Under the pieces are notes generated by a model, which saw only the letters and a list, made by a program, of their open reading frames with translations, was not told the DNA's origin and did no database searches. The position numbers and the translations under genes are program-made. A stretch of 64,000 bases of DNA from a virus: IMG/VR virus record IMGVR_UViG_3300042914_003272, positions 1-64,000 of that record; one strand, written 5' to 3'. Positions 8,600-16,490 of the stretch are shown one piece after another. The first letter of the stretch is position 1. The number at the start of each line of letters is the position of its first letter.

Positions 8600-9443
8600 T
8601 AAGAGCTTGACCTATATAAGAATCAATCAGAGATAATGCTTTTTGTCTCTGCATCTTCCTTTCAATAGGAATGTAATAATTTGTTCCTTCCGGGTCTGTG
8701 GGAATAGGAGCATTATTATTTCTATCATTAACGTGTTTTATATACCTTTGAAGGTTTGCTCCTTCAGGTTTGAATTGATTATTTCCAAATTCTTTACGGA
8801 CTACATCCTCTAGAGTTTGCCCCTTAGAAAATCTGTAGGGAACGTAATCATATTCTTTACCTCCTATTGCTAGTTGTGCTGCGGGAGCATTGCCAAATTC
8901 CATTATCTCTTGCCGTGACATCGGTATTCTTATATCAACAGGATATTCGGACCTCCAAGGAAGTTGTGCGCTAACGCCAGAAAGAGCAGGAATATAGTGT
9001 TTATTTCCTAATGCTTTGAAGTATCCAGGAATATCTTTCGCGTCAAAATCGTAATAGTCACTTATTCTCCATTCATCCCCAACTCTTTGAACCGAACCCC
9101 GTCCTATCAAAGTTTTGATATCGTAAGTTCCCGGACCCGCTGATGGAATATCCTCCCCTGTCTTTCGGTCTTTGACCTTGTAGTCATTGTAGCTTATCTG
9201 CCCTCTTTCAGAACCCGGTAAACCAGGCTTTCCTTGTATTGGTTTTCTGTAAGATATTGCAGCCAAACGCCGCAATGACTCTACCTCATTTGCATTCAAC
9301 CAAGAACCGTCAAGAGTTGAATCTTGCCAGGGTAACAAAAACTTTGTGTAAGCATAGTTTCTTCCGCTTCCCGTAGCAGCACCAATAGCACCACCGGCGG
9401 CTATAGAACCACCAGCAAGTAATGGAACAATTGGAATAGGCAT
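8580..9443 (-). CDS. Virion protein with Gly-rich N-terminal helix and LysM-like region
   Basis: 287 residues. Residues ~6-27 are a Gly/Ala-rich hydrophobic helix (LLAGGSIAAGGAIGAATG). Around residues 205-265 the order YRFSKGQTLEDVVRKEFGNN, then an N-rich helix, then NYYIPIE resembles a LysM fold (Y-x-x-x-x-GQTL...IP). A peptidoglycan-binding, membrane-inserting virion protein used during genome entry would fit. The LysM match is by eye and weak. It lies in the minus-strand late cluster. Confidence 0.55.
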   Translation of the reverse strand: MPIPIVPLLAGGSIAAGGAIGAATGSGRNYAYTKFLLPWQDSTLDGSWLNANEVESLRRLAAISYRKPIQGKPGLPGSERGQISYNDYKVKDRKTGEDIPSAGPGTYDIKTLIGRGSVQRVGDEWRISDYYDFDAKDIPGYFKALGNKHYIPALSGVSAQLPWRSEYPVDIRIPMSRQEIMEFGNAPAAQLAIGGKEYDYVPYRFSKGQTLEDVVRKEFGNNQFKPEGANLQRYIKHVNDRNNNAPIPTDPEGTNYYIPIERKMQRQKALSLIDSYIGQALTRNKNA

Positions 9444-9545
9444 TAATAATCTCCTCTACGTAAGTGACTACCTGTAAGTCTTTGTTTTTTTTGTTAATCA
9501 GGTTTAAGTAAAAACTTTAACACTGCCTGTTGTTTCCATGATTTT
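9444..9545 (-). pseudogene. Possible decayed gene fragment
   Basis: Between two late genes the minus strand reads NLINKK in one frame and, after a run of eight A, QRLTGSHLRRGDY then stop in another. This resembles the end of the 7682 gene (LMNDKYRLTGKRYV). It looks like a C-terminal remnant frameshifted in the A-run. Confidence 0.25.
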
Positions 9546-9557
9546 GTTTTGTAATAA

Positions 9558-10358
9558 TCAATAGTTCCTAAATTGTTTTCTTGCCAAATTGCTTATATCT
9601 TGAGAATTGTTTTGTTCATAAAAATACCTTTCTCCCGTTCTGTTATATCTTTCAATATCTAACTCTTGCCATGACAGAGGCTTGTAATTATTTGTGGCAG
9701 CTTCCATTAATTGCTCTGGCGGTTTACCACCTTGAGTCCATTGAACTTCTTTAATAATATCTGGTCTTTTGTCCCCCCAATATTGCATTTCCAGGTAAGG
9801 CTTGAGATTGTTGACGTTGGTTGCATCTTTCTGGTATGGATAAACCCTAGAGAATTGTTGTCTTATATTTTCTGGTGTTGCTGGCAAAACGTCGTCATAA
9901 GAAAATCCTCTTATCCTTTCATTTGGGGTTCTATAGTGAGCCATTAAATCCCCAGGAAATATAGTAGACCTTTCTAGCGCACTATCATAAAGTTTTAGCA
10001 ATACGGGATTGCTTGAGTTTTCACCCCACTTAGAACGGGAGTTCTTACCATAAAACAAAAGATTGCTACTGGCATAAGCCATTGGGTTTTCTTCTGGTAG
10101 AACTGCACCATAAACAGGAGTATTCGTATTTGACCATTCTGGAGTTACAAGTTTCTCATTACGATTTCTTATCCAAATATTTGGGGTATTGTTTCCTAGT
10201 TTTGGTTTAAATCCCTCTTTTAATATTGATGGCACAACATTATCGGCAGCAACAACATAAGGTGCAAATGAATCTATTTCATCTACGTTTTTAGCTACTC
10301 GCCACATATCATCAATGTGTTGAGAGATTAGCCTCAAAGCTTTTATGGATGGTGGCAT
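9558..10358 (-). CDS. Virion-cluster protein with possible ADP-ribosyltransferase-like domain
   Basis: 266 residues. Residues ~40-145 include ILKEGFKP, an NPMAYAS stretch, then PVLLKLYDSALERSTIFPGDLMAHYR. The last resembles a pattern (YxPxxLxLxxxxLxRsTFxxGD) in ART-like domains of phage and polymorphic-toxin proteins. The remainder is polar, ending in Asn/Gln-rich helices. If the similarity is real, the protein could be a virion-borne host modifier; alternatively it is an ordinary structural protein. The start overlaps the stop of the upstream gene by one base. Confidence 0.5.
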   Translation of the reverse strand: MPPSIKALRLISQHIDDMWRVAKNVDEIDSFAPYVVAADNVVPSILKEGFKPKLGNNTPNIWIRNRNEKLVTPEWSNTNTPVYGAVLPEENPMAYASSNLLFYGKNSRSKWGENSSNPVLLKLYDSALERSTIFPGDLMAHYRTPNERIRGFSYDDVLPATPENIRQQFSRVYPYQKDATNVNNLKPYLEMQYWGDKRPDIIKEVQWTQGGKPPEQLMEAATNNYKPLSWQELDIERYNRTGERYFYEQNNSQDISNLARKQFRNY

Positions 10359-10789
10359 TAATAATCCCCTCCACGCACTGTTAATATAATTCCACTAGCT
10401 ACGGCTGTTCCCAAACTACAATACAAACTTACCCCACCTTCTAAGTGCATACCTGTATTGCCTGAAGGAAGAATTGCAGGTAAAGTAAATGAAGCTGGTG
10501 CAATTGCTGTAGTGTTGTTAGAACTACTTGTAGCAGTTAGGCTAAGTTCATTCTCAAGGTAATACTGGGTATCATCTGCAAACTTACTGTAGAGCCTTGC
10601 CACTGTTGCTACATTATCTCCTTGATGTCTTACATCAATTGCATGAATAAGACATCCATTATCTCCTACAGTTCCTAAAAGGACGGGTGTTTCTGTGGTG
10701 ATAGCTCTAGGAGTTACTTGTGCTAATAGTCTGGCTTTCCAGTAAATAATGCTCTTTGGATAAATAGGCTGTACATTGGGATTAGCCAT
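10358..10789 (-). CDS. Small beta-rich virion protein
   Basis: 143 residues. It contains LLAQVTPRAITTETPVLLGTVGDNGCLIHAIDVRHQGDNVATVARLYSK, a type of segment seen in small structural proteins of tailed phages (head decoration or tail component). It is Ser/Thr/Ala-rich with no membrane segment and ends TVRGGDY. It lies directly upstream of the 266-residue gene with a one-base overlap. Confidence 0.6.
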   Translation of the reverse strand: MANPNVQPIYPKSIIYWKARLLAQVTPRAITTETPVLLGTVGDNGCLIHAIDVRHQGDNVATVARLYSKFADDTQYYLENELSLTATSSSNNTTAIAPASFTLPAILPSGNTGMHLEGGVSLYCSLGTAVASGIILTVRGGDY

Positions 10790-10810
10790 AAATATTATTT
10801 TATTTAAGTT

Positions 10811-10862
10811 CTTAGTAGATACAATTCCTAGTAAGGGCTAATGCCCTAGTGATGGTGATTTA
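10811..10862 (+). promoter_or_regulatory. Orphan promoter plus type A module with no plus-strand gene
   Basis: CTTAGTAGATACAATTCC (TACAAT box 10820-10825), hairpin AGGGC-TAAT-GCCCT (10834-10847) and box ATGGTGATTTAGATTG. It points right, into the end of minus-strand genes, so no gene follows. It could be the scar of a lost moron, an antisense start, or read on the minus strand as the leader of the 10789 gene. Confidence 0.45.
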
Positions 10863-10870
10863 GATTGGAA

Positions 10871-11359
10871 TTAAAACCCAAAGCTACCAGCTAACTGAGT
10901 AAATTCAACTTTTCTACTAGCCACCGAAGTGTCAGCTACACCTGGAAGCGCATTAATGTAAACACTTCCAGTTCTGCTAAACATTTGTTGCTGCCAACCT
11001 TCTTCGTTATAGTTAGGAACGTGAAGCATCTGAGCTAAAGTTCTAGTTTCTTCCCTATAATTTTCTTTCCATAATCTCAAGTCCTTAATCTGTTCTCTAA
11101 GAATTGTTCTATTAACATCCCCTGCATAGAACTCTTTAGTACCAAATCTAACGGTTGTAGTTTTGGTTGCCTTCATAGCATCATAGGCATCATCACAGAT
11201 ATCTAACTGATACAACACCTCTGTTTTCATATACTCGGAAAAAATGGTATTACAGGCTTCTTCTACCTGTGCTAAGTCACCTGCGTCAATACCAACTCTT
11301 GCACCCATACCAAGGTGAAAATAGACTCTTTCTTTGTCGTTAAATGATAAAGCTACCAT
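10871..11359 (-). CDS. Virion structural protein, possible head-tail connector
   Basis: 162 residues, predicted mostly helical with a C-terminal beta segment (VASRKVEFTQLAGSFGF). Size, helical character and position between capsid-side and tail-side genes fit a connector or tail-completion protein, but no motif proves this. It lies 3 bases downstream of the next gene in the late cluster, typical of operonic packing. Confidence 0.55.
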   Translation of the reverse strand: MVALSFNDKERVYFHLGMGARVGIDAGDLAQVEEACNTIFSEYMKTEVLYQLDICDDAYDAMKATKTTTVRFGTKEFYAGDVNRTILREQIKDLRLWKENYREETRTLAQMLHVPNYNEEGWQQQMFSRTGSVYINALPGVADTSVASRKVEFTQLAGSFGF

Positions 11360-11362
11360 GAC

Positions 11363-11908
11363 CTACATTATTCTCCCCAAATGCCTTGCTAAATTAATAG
11401 ATGCTCTTTTAATAAAATCTCTTGAAGCTTTATTTTCCCACAATTTTTCTGAAACAAAATCTCCTGCTACATCACCAATCATCCCACTAATGCTAGTGGC
11501 TAAAGGATTAGAATTGCCTTCCTCGTCTTTGAATAGCTGACTGCCAATTAATTGCCCCGTCAACATACCAGCACCGCTTCCTACAGCTAAAGCACCTGCT
11601 TTGACAGGACTCATACCAGATATATTTCTGTTAACAATGTATTCAACCCCTGAGTCAATTATAGGATTAACAACCCAAGTATTTAGATTGTTTAAATTTT
11701 GGATTGTTTCATTTTCAGGCATAAATTGCGCTGCTGTGGACAGTCCAAAAGAACCAATTGTTAAAGGAACTGACCCTTGAATCATTCTATATTGAAAAGG
11801 ATTTTTAACCTGCCATTCAGCATCTTGCAATTTGTTAAAAAACTCTACATTCTTTCTTGCGTACCCTTCAGGGTCTTGCATCATAACTCTAGCTGCTCTA
11901 CCTACCAT
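11363..11908 (-). CDS. Putative membrane-active virion protein
   Basis: 181 residues. It has hydrophobic segments at ~45-64 (SVPLTIGSFGLSTAAQF) and ~104-125 (VKAGALAVGSGAGMLTGQLIG) with GxxxG-like small-residue patterns, and a basic C-terminus. This matches the Gly/Ala-rich internal virion protein group of this phage. No catalytic motif. It is packed between 10871 and 11912 with 3-base gaps. Confidence 0.55.
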   Translation of the reverse strand: MVGRAARVMMQDPEGYARKNVEFFNKLQDAEWQVKNPFQYRMIQGSVPLTIGSFGLSTAAQFMPENETIQNLNNLNTWVVNPIIDSGVEYIVNRNISGMSPVKAGALAVGSGAGMLTGQLIGSQLFKDEEGNSNPLATSISGMIGDVAGDFVSEKLWENKASRDFIKRASINLARHLGRIM

Positions 11909-11911
11909 ATA

Positions 11912-12457
11912 TTACATCCCCATCTTATGCAAAGTGCTAGACAATAAATAAATTATTTTATCTCTAAGCTGTTTTTCATATTCTTGTAGTTGATTAGCAT
12001 CACAAGCACAACCAATTTCAGATAAGTAGTTACCAGCTTTACAGCAGTAATCTTTCAACACCAAGGTGGCTTCCAATAACCAACTAGCAAATTCAGCACC
12101 TTCCATGGATGCTAATGGAAATGGCTTATATTTCTTTGACAATTGGCTGTTGTTGGCAGCAAACACGCAACCAACTTGAATAGGACAAGCGCAATCTAAA
12201 CCACCTATGGATTCTGCTATGGCATCAATTGAAAGTATTTCTGCCAGTGCATTACCACATCTTTCAAATAGTAAGTGGTCTTGATAAAAAACACTTCCTC
12301 TATTATTTAAATGAGCTAACAGAAAACAACCTTGAAGGAATGTAGAGTCAGCAATTAGTTGATGATAGATTTGAATTGTAATACCAACTTTATCTACTTC
12401 TTGAGGTTGTGGTAAAGCTAATTGAGGATTAGTTTTGTAATTGGCTGATTGTTCCAT
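11912..12457 (-). CDS. Hypothetical Cys-rich late protein
   Basis: 181 residues, helical, with nine or so Cys (DCACPIQVGCVF, YCCKAG, GCACDAN). Paired CxC and CC suggest metal binding or disulfides. No family recognised. Spaced 3 bases from the gene at 11908 and 2 bases from 12460, so part of the same late operon. A virion component or assembly factor is likely from context. Confidence 0.55.
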   Translation of the reverse strand: MEQSANYKTNPQLALPQPQEVDKVGITIQIYHQLIADSTFLQGCFLLAHLNNRGSVFYQDHLLFERCGNALAEILSIDAIAESIGGLDCACPIQVGCVFAANNSQLSKKYKPFPLASMEGAEFASWLLEATLVLKDYCCKAGNYLSEIGCACDANQLQEYEKQLRDKIIYLLSSTLHKMGM

Positions 12458-12459
12458 AA

Positions 12460-12879
12460 TTAAAATACCAACACCTCTTTCAATTCATCCCAGTTAATAG
12501 CCAAATCACTGTTTAGTTCTTTAAGTTCTTCTATGTCTTGATAACCAGATGAAGGCTTGTTGGCTAGTATTTTCTTAGCTCCTGCTCTACCAATCCCAGG
12601 TAGTGACTTGTGCATTTCCGTAAAAGAAACCTGATTGATATTCACACTTTCAGGGTCAGGTATTTCCTCATCTTTTTTACCACCTTCTAGTGAAGTGATT
12701 ACAGTATCGTCATCAACTATCCGTAAGTTAGCTCCCGGTTCTCCCGGTGGAGTGGCTAATACCTGGACTTTTTTATTGCCACCATCTTCTGTGGGTTGGT
12801 TATAATAAATGTACCAACCATGGGAGAATTGTTGCCCAGGAACTAATTGCACTTCTTGTCCTTTGTAGATATATTTCAT
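12460..12879 (-). CDS. Helix-hairpin-helix (ComEA-like) protein
   Basis: 139 residues. The N-terminal ~55 residues are beta-rich. Residues ~78-110 read SVNINQVSFTEMHKSLPGIGRAGAKKILANKP, the classic DNA-binding helix-hairpin-helix signature (INxA...L..LPGIG...A..I). It probably binds DNA non-specifically and may help connect DNA to the portal or tail. The motif is certain by eye; the role in the virion is inferred from position among structural genes. Confidence 0.65.
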   Translation of the reverse strand: MKYIYKGQEVQLVPGQQFSHGWYIYYNQPTEDGGNKKVQVLATPPGEPGANLRIVDDDTVITSLEGGKKDEEIPDPESVNINQVSFTEMHKSLPGIGRAGAKKILANKPSSGYQDIEELKELNSDLAINWDELKEVLVF

Positions 12880-12880
12880 A

Positions 12881-13192
12881 TTAAACCTTTATATTATTAA
12901 CTATTTCTTGTATACCTTCTTCCGCTATTTCCTTTTTCTCGTAATCCTCATCATCAAAAACAAAATCAATGAAGGCTTTATAAGCACTTGCGTTAACAGA
13001 TTTTAAACAAGCCCCAAGGATTAATAGACAACTAAGATACATCTCTTTCCATTCAGTCAATCCATAATGAATAGACTTTTTAAGAATTTCATTTAGTTCA
13101 AACCCAATACTTTCTTCGCTAAAGTTTTTAGAAAGATTGTCCAATGAAAAATTAATTATTCTAATTGTTATTTCATCTGTAGGATTATCCAT
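12881..13192 (-). CDS. Hypothetical acidic protein
   Basis: 103 residues, acidic (many Glu/Asp) and helical, with a hydrophobic centre around residues 50-68. No domain recognised. One base separates it from the HhH gene, so the two are probably co-translated. A small chaperone or accessory head protein is possible; no evidence beyond context. Confidence 0.55.
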   Translation of the reverse strand: MDNPTDEITIRIINFSLDNLSKNFSEESIGFELNEILKKSIHYGLTEWKEMYLSCLLILGACLKSVNASAYKAFIDFVFDDEDYEKKEIAEEGIQEIVNNIKV

Positions 13193-13243
13193 GATTTCCT
13201 TTTAAATAATTTATTTAAGCCCCAATAATAGGGGCATTTACTT

Positions 13244-13828
13244 TTAGTTTGTAGGTGCTAAGAAACCAAAATCTTCACGAGTACCAAATGGGTTGACAGT
13301 TATAAATCCAATCTCCACGTCAATAATGGTGTCTGTAGAAACTGTCATTGTAGATGCAGCAGCAGCAGCACCAGCACCACCATCTGTAGCAAATAGACGA
13401 TAGGTAACGTTACTAGAACCAACAGTTGTAGCAGCATCAAAGTTTAATTGTTCTACAGCACCAGCAGGCACAGCAAGAATGTTAGAAGCCGCAGCAGCAG
13501 ATTCTACATACAATGCCGCAGTTGCATTAGTTAAAGTAGGAGCGCACTTAATTTTTCCGGTAGCAGCACCTAAAGTAATAGCACCACGATTGATTAAACG
13601 AACTCCGGTAATCCGAGAGTTAGCATAAACCAACATTGAGTTGTTATTGGAAGTTCCACGGTGCTGGGAAGGGCGGACAATATCAACACTGGCATAACTT
13701 ACACCAGCTTTAAGAGTTGCAAAACCCCTCCAGAAGCCGTAACTGTACATCCCTCTACTTACTACAGTTTCGGTAAAAGAAGACTCTGAACTTTGTCGGT
13801 CACAAGTGTTGATTATATTTAAAGCCAT
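13244..13828 (-). CDS. Probable head decoration or minor capsid protein
   Basis: 194 residues, Ala/Thr/Ser/Gly-rich beta protein without Lys-rich tails, with segments AITLGAATGKIK and VTYRLFATDGGAG. The codon choice and low charge look like an abundant structural protein. An AGAGGATAG ribosome-binding site precedes the ATG. It is transcribed just after the capsid region, separated from it by the plus-strand HNH pair. Role inferred from composition and position. Confidence 0.55.
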   Translation of the reverse strand: MALNIINTCDRQSSESSFTETVVSRGMYSYGFWRGFATLKAGVSYASVDIVRPSQHRGTSNNNSMLVYANSRITGVRLINRGAITLGAATGKIKCAPTLTNATAALYVESAAAASNILAVPAGAVEQLNFDAATTVGSSNVTYRLFATDGGAGAAAAASTMTVSTDTIIDVEIGFITVNPFGTREDFGFLAPTN

Positions 13829-13848
13829 TCAACTATCCTCTCAAATAA

Positions 13849-13878
13849 AGGGGCGATTGCCCCGGTGTTGGTGAAAGC
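13849..13878 (+). promoter_or_regulatory. Type A module (GGGGC-GATT-GCCCC + TTGGTGAAAGC)
   Basis: Hairpin 13850-13863 identical to that at 7233, followed by GTGTTGGTGAAAGCTA. It sits between divergent genes at 13828 and 13977 and is farther (114 bases) from the plus-strand start than usual; a type C motif lies in between. Confidence 0.5.
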
Positions 13879-13935
13879 TAAAAGCTATAACAGCAAAACT
13901 GCTCTGGTAAACTAATAGTTAGAACTTAGTTTTCC

Positions 13936-13952
13936 TAGCAAAATAAACGGAG
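13936..13952 (+). promoter_or_regulatory. Type C motif (TAGCAAAATAAACGGAG)
   Basis: Matches the AGCAAAATAAACRG motif repeated upstream of starts on both strands. Here it is 24 bases before the ATG and contains a GGAG that could serve as a ribosome-binding site. Confidence 0.5.
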
Positions 13953-13976
13953 CAGTAAGCAAAGCGTCTGCAAAAT

Positions 13977-14405
13977 ATGGTTAAGAAAAAATCTGAACTG
14001 GATTTAGACTACATTCCTCCAAGGTGGAAACCTGGGGAAGCTGTAGTTCTTCTAATGAACCGAGATGGTAAAACTTATTTTGTGGGTGGTTACGAAGTTT
14101 TTAATCCCGAAAAAGAACACAGCTTATGTAAAGGGTATATGCCAATTACATTACCTTCTACTAAAAAGCCCCGTTATAGGGAATTGTTAGTAGTTAAAAA
14201 GGGTCAAAAAGGTAGACCTGTTAGAAAAAAGGAAAGTGAAGTTCTTAAATTATCCGATGTTCCTAAAGGTAAGATTTACTCATTTGAAGAACTCTTTGGC
14301 TGTGCCGGAGGAGTAACTGTTATGGCAGGGTCTTATGCTCAGTCAGAGCAGGAAGATTTAAGCCTCGGTATAGCACCTTTTGTAGAAGAAATTATTGAGG
14401 AGTGA
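13977..14405 (+). CDS. Hypothetical protein, partner of the HNH gene
   Basis: 142 residues. The basic N-terminus (VKKKSELD) is followed by a beta-rich centre and a Lys/Arg-rich loop (LLVVKKGQKGRPVRKK) and an acidic end. No domain recognised. It is preceded by type A and type C elements and followed after 4 bases by the HNH endonuclease, so both are one plus-strand operon inside the minus-strand capsid region. It could be a moron carried by the homing element. Confidence 0.55.
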   Translation: MVKKKSELDLDYIPPRWKPGEAVVLLMNRDGKTYFVGGYEVFNPEKEHSLCKGYMPITLPSTKKPRYRELLVVKKGQKGRPVRKKESEVLKLSDVPKGKIYSFEELFGCAGGVTVMAGSYAQSEQEDLSLGIAPFVEEIIEE

Positions 14406-14409
14406 ATCA

Positions 14410-14901
14410 ATGGTTAAAATTAGCAAACCACCAGCCGAAAGGTTTTGGGGTAAAGTTGACGTGTGTGGTGAGGATGAATGTTGGGAATGGCAAGCCAGAA
14501 TTAATAATGGTGGTTACGGACAATTTAGGTTTGACCCTAACAAAGCTCATTATCCTGCACATCGTGCCTCTTGGATTTTAGCTAATGGTGAAATACCAGA
14601 AAGATTAATTGTTTGTCATAAATGTGATAACAGAAAATGTGTTAATCCTAAGCATTTATTTCTTGGCACTCACAAAGACAATATGCAAGACATGATTAAA
14701 AAGGGAAGGCAAAACTATTACCAGTTACCACCAAGAAAAGGTTCTGAGCATGGATGTTCCAAGCTTACTGAATCTCAAATATTTGAGATAAGGGAAAAGC
14801 TAAAGCAAGGACTATCCTGTTGTGCAATTGGTAGAGAATATGGAGTTTCTAATCAATTGATTAACAGAATTAAACAGGGTGAAGCCTGGACTCACGTTTA
14901 A
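14410..14901 (+). CDS. HNH homing endonuclease with C-terminal HTH
   Basis: 163 residues. The start is ATG 14410 because GAGGAG lies 8 bases upstream; the TTG at 14395 is unlikely. Residues ~13-90 form an HNH_3-type nuclease: CWEWQA, then YPAHRASWILANGEIP, VCHKCDNRKCVNPKHLFLGTHKDNMQDM. The His/Asn/Asp and Cys pairs of the zinc and active site are present. Residues ~113-160 form a helix-turn-helix (LTESQIFEIREKL...AIGREYGVSNQLINRIKQG) for target binding. It lies on the opposite strand to, and just outside, the group I intron in the capsid gene, so it may mobilise the intron from outside. Confidence 0.85.
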   Translation: MVKISKPPAERFWGKVDVCGEDECWEWQARINNGGYGQFRFDPNKAHYPAHRASWILANGEIPERLIVCHKCDNRKCVNPKHLFLGTHKDNMQDMIKKGRQNYYQLPPRKGSEHGCSKLTESQIFEIREKLKQGLSCCAIGREYGVSNQLINRIKQGEAWTHV

Positions 14902-14902
14902 A

Positions 14903-14934
14903 CAAAAAAATTGAGGGGTTTTACCCCCTCTTTT
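14903..14934. terminator. Bidirectional terminator between HNH and capsid genes
   Basis: GAGGGG-TTTTA-CCCCCTC stem flanked by an A-run on the left and TTTT on the right, so it has a U-tail on both strands. It ends the HNH operon and the capsid mRNA after the intron. Confidence 0.75.
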
Positions 14935-15269
14935 CTGCGCTAGTTAGTAAAACTTCTACAAGTAGTTACAAATCTAGCGTCTAGTAATTCCCAGCTTCCA
15001 TATACGGATGTTACCCTAAAGGCTCTTTATCCTTTAGCTCTTACAGTTAAACCACTACCTGTAAGTCCAGACTATCTCTTCAACTCAGTGAGTTGTTCGG
15101 CACTCGTGTTGGGATTATTGCTTGAGTTGCTCACCCATTAGTCGTTACACCTTCCTGGGTACTTATTACTCTTCCCCTGGCTTGGCACGGTATTTGCCAT
15201 TTAAGTGGCGGCATCCACCGTTTTCACCGAATTATTGCCTACTTGTTGCCAAGTAGCGAGACAATATTC
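14935..15269 (-). other. Group I self-splicing intron in the capsid gene stop codon
   Basis: Read on the minus strand. P1: exon GAGAT (15274-15270) pairs with GTCTC (15262-15258), with a U-G pair at the 5' splice site. P2: CTACTTG-GCAA-CAAGTAG with a GNRA loop. The core has GTGCCAAGCC (~15188-15179), GGAAGGTGTAACGACTA (P7 5' side ~15139) and AAGAGATAGTC (P7 3' side 15074-15070). P9 hairpins are CTTACAG/CTGTAAG and CTAAAGG/CCTTTAG. These match the conserved elements of the Anabaena tRNA-Leu intron. The 3' end is placed at G14935 because joining T15270 to AA restores a TAA stop directly before the terminator. The 3' site is less sure than the 5' site. Confidence 0.8.
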
Positions 15270-16386
15270 ATCTCCAAATGGCTATGACAAACCGTTGAAA
15301 ATCGTCGTTGTTATTAAGTAGAATTTCTGGTCCATTACCACCTAATCCAACCCCAATAGCTTCAGCCCCATAGAAGATTCCCAGTTCTCCAGTTCTAACT
15401 GCACTACCATTAGGTGCATTAGTAGTGTTAACAGAGTTGGTATAATTAAGTGTAACCTGTGCTTTAGGTAAGTTGTTAGAGGCGAAAAATCTTACGCCGT
15501 CAAAAACAAAACCCATAGGCATCATTACTTGACCCATTACATCGTTTGCCTGCCCACCGGTTAAACCAGATTGCCAAGGAGCAGCATTGAAGTTTATTTG
15601 GGGAGGAGCAAAACTACCAGCAGCACCGTTAGTCATGGCAGATGCCGGAACTAAGCTGGGGTTACTAGCGTAGTATCGGGTAATCTCTAGGAACTTGCTA
15701 TCACTTCTCAAATGTTTGATGAAGATAGCAGAACAAGCGCAGACATAGTTACCATCTTCAAACTGTGGGCAGTTACGGGTAAACAAATCTGCTACTACGG
15801 TCTCTAAGTCATTGACATTAAATTGAGGTGGTTGTCCGTTAAATCCAAAGTCAGCTTGAGTTAGGTTGACCGTTGCACCATCGGCAATACCCCGTGGATT
15901 GTAAATAAAAGTTGTCTTCAATAACTCGTTGGTATATAGACGGTCTTCCCATTTACGGAAGTCCTGGAGAAGGTTAGAACTACCAATACTATCGTGAAAC
16001 GCACGTTGCCCGTATTGCCATAGTTGGCGTTGAGCAGTCATGATGTCTTTGATAGGAATCTGAAAAGTAGATGGACTTTCAGGATTGTTTGGGTCGGCTG
16101 GTCCAGTATACTCTTCGAGAGTTAATATCACTTTATCTTTGGTGATATTCCGAGAGTTGTTTACACCAATTACCTGAGTAGCACCCCGTTGACGTGCAGC
16201 TTTATTGAAGCCAGCTTCAGGGGTTTGCCAGAATGCGTATCTGTCTAACTGAATATTGTCACCCGGCTGCTTCATGAAATCATGTTTTACCCGTGGTCGA
16301 GTAATGTATTTCATAATGTATTTAGCATCAGGGCGATACAGTTCTTGTCCTAAAAGAATGGGAAAATCTGCATCAATAAAAGCCAT
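15268..16386 (-). CDS. Probable major capsid protein
   Basis: 372 residues. Mixed alpha/beta with features of HK97-fold capsid proteins: a long N-terminal region with a basic beta segment, a central helix (DIMTAQRQLWQYGQRAFHDSIG), a domain with FIKHLRSDSKFLEITRYY, and a C-terminal beta segment FVIAIWR. Codon use looks optimised, and it lies next to scaffold and portal genes, the classic order. The unspliced reading stops at TGA 15268-15270, created by the intron; splicing would give TAA after the same last Arg, so the protein is unchanged. Called by context more than by a diagnostic motif. Confidence 0.7.
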   Translation of the reverse strand: MAFIDADFPILLGQELYRPDAKYIMKYITRPRVKHDFMKQPGDNIQLDRYAFWQTPEAGFNKAARQRGATQVIGVNNSRNITKDKVILTLEEYTGPADPNNPESPSTFQIPIKDIMTAQRQLWQYGQRAFHDSIGSSNLLQDFRKWEDRLYTNELLKTTFIYNPRGIADGATVNLTQADFGFNGQPPQFNVNDLETVVADLFTRNCPQFEDGNYVCACSAIFIKHLRSDSKFLEITRYYASNPSLVPASAMTNGAAGSFAPPQINFNAAPWQSGLTGGQANDVMGQVMMPMGFVFDGVRFFASNNLPKAQVTLNYTNSVNTTNAPNGSAVRTGELGIFYGAEAIGVGLGGNGPEILLNNNDDFQRFVIAIWR

Positions 16387-16418
16387 TTATTTTTTAATAA
16401 CCTCATAGGAAATATAAG

Positions 16419-16434
16419 ATTTAGATATAGTTGT
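16419..16434 (-). promoter_or_regulatory. Possible capsid gene promoter
   Basis: On the minus strand CAACTATATCTAAATC, about 33 bases before the capsid ATG. It is similar to sequences before other late genes (TTGTATCTACTAAG before 10789, GATACTACTAACC before 34849). Confidence 0.35.
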
Positions 16435-16446
16435 TTACAGGCTTAG

Positions 16447-16485
16447 TCCCTTAATCGTTCCTTGCGATTAAGGGATTTATTTTTG
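16447..16485 (+). terminator. Hairpin between capsid and upstream virion gene
   Basis: Eleven-base-pair stem TCCCTTAATCG / CGATTAAGGGA followed on the plus strand by TTTATTTTTG. It is a plus-oriented terminator by shape; for the minus-strand late transcript it would be an intercistronic hairpin upstream of the capsid gene. Confidence 0.6.
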
Positions 16486-16490
16486 TTTAT

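Noticed and set aside
16447-16485. Terminator of the capsid-upstream gene on the minus strand
   Set aside because: The U-run is on the plus side only; kept as a hairpin with plus-oriented terminator shape.
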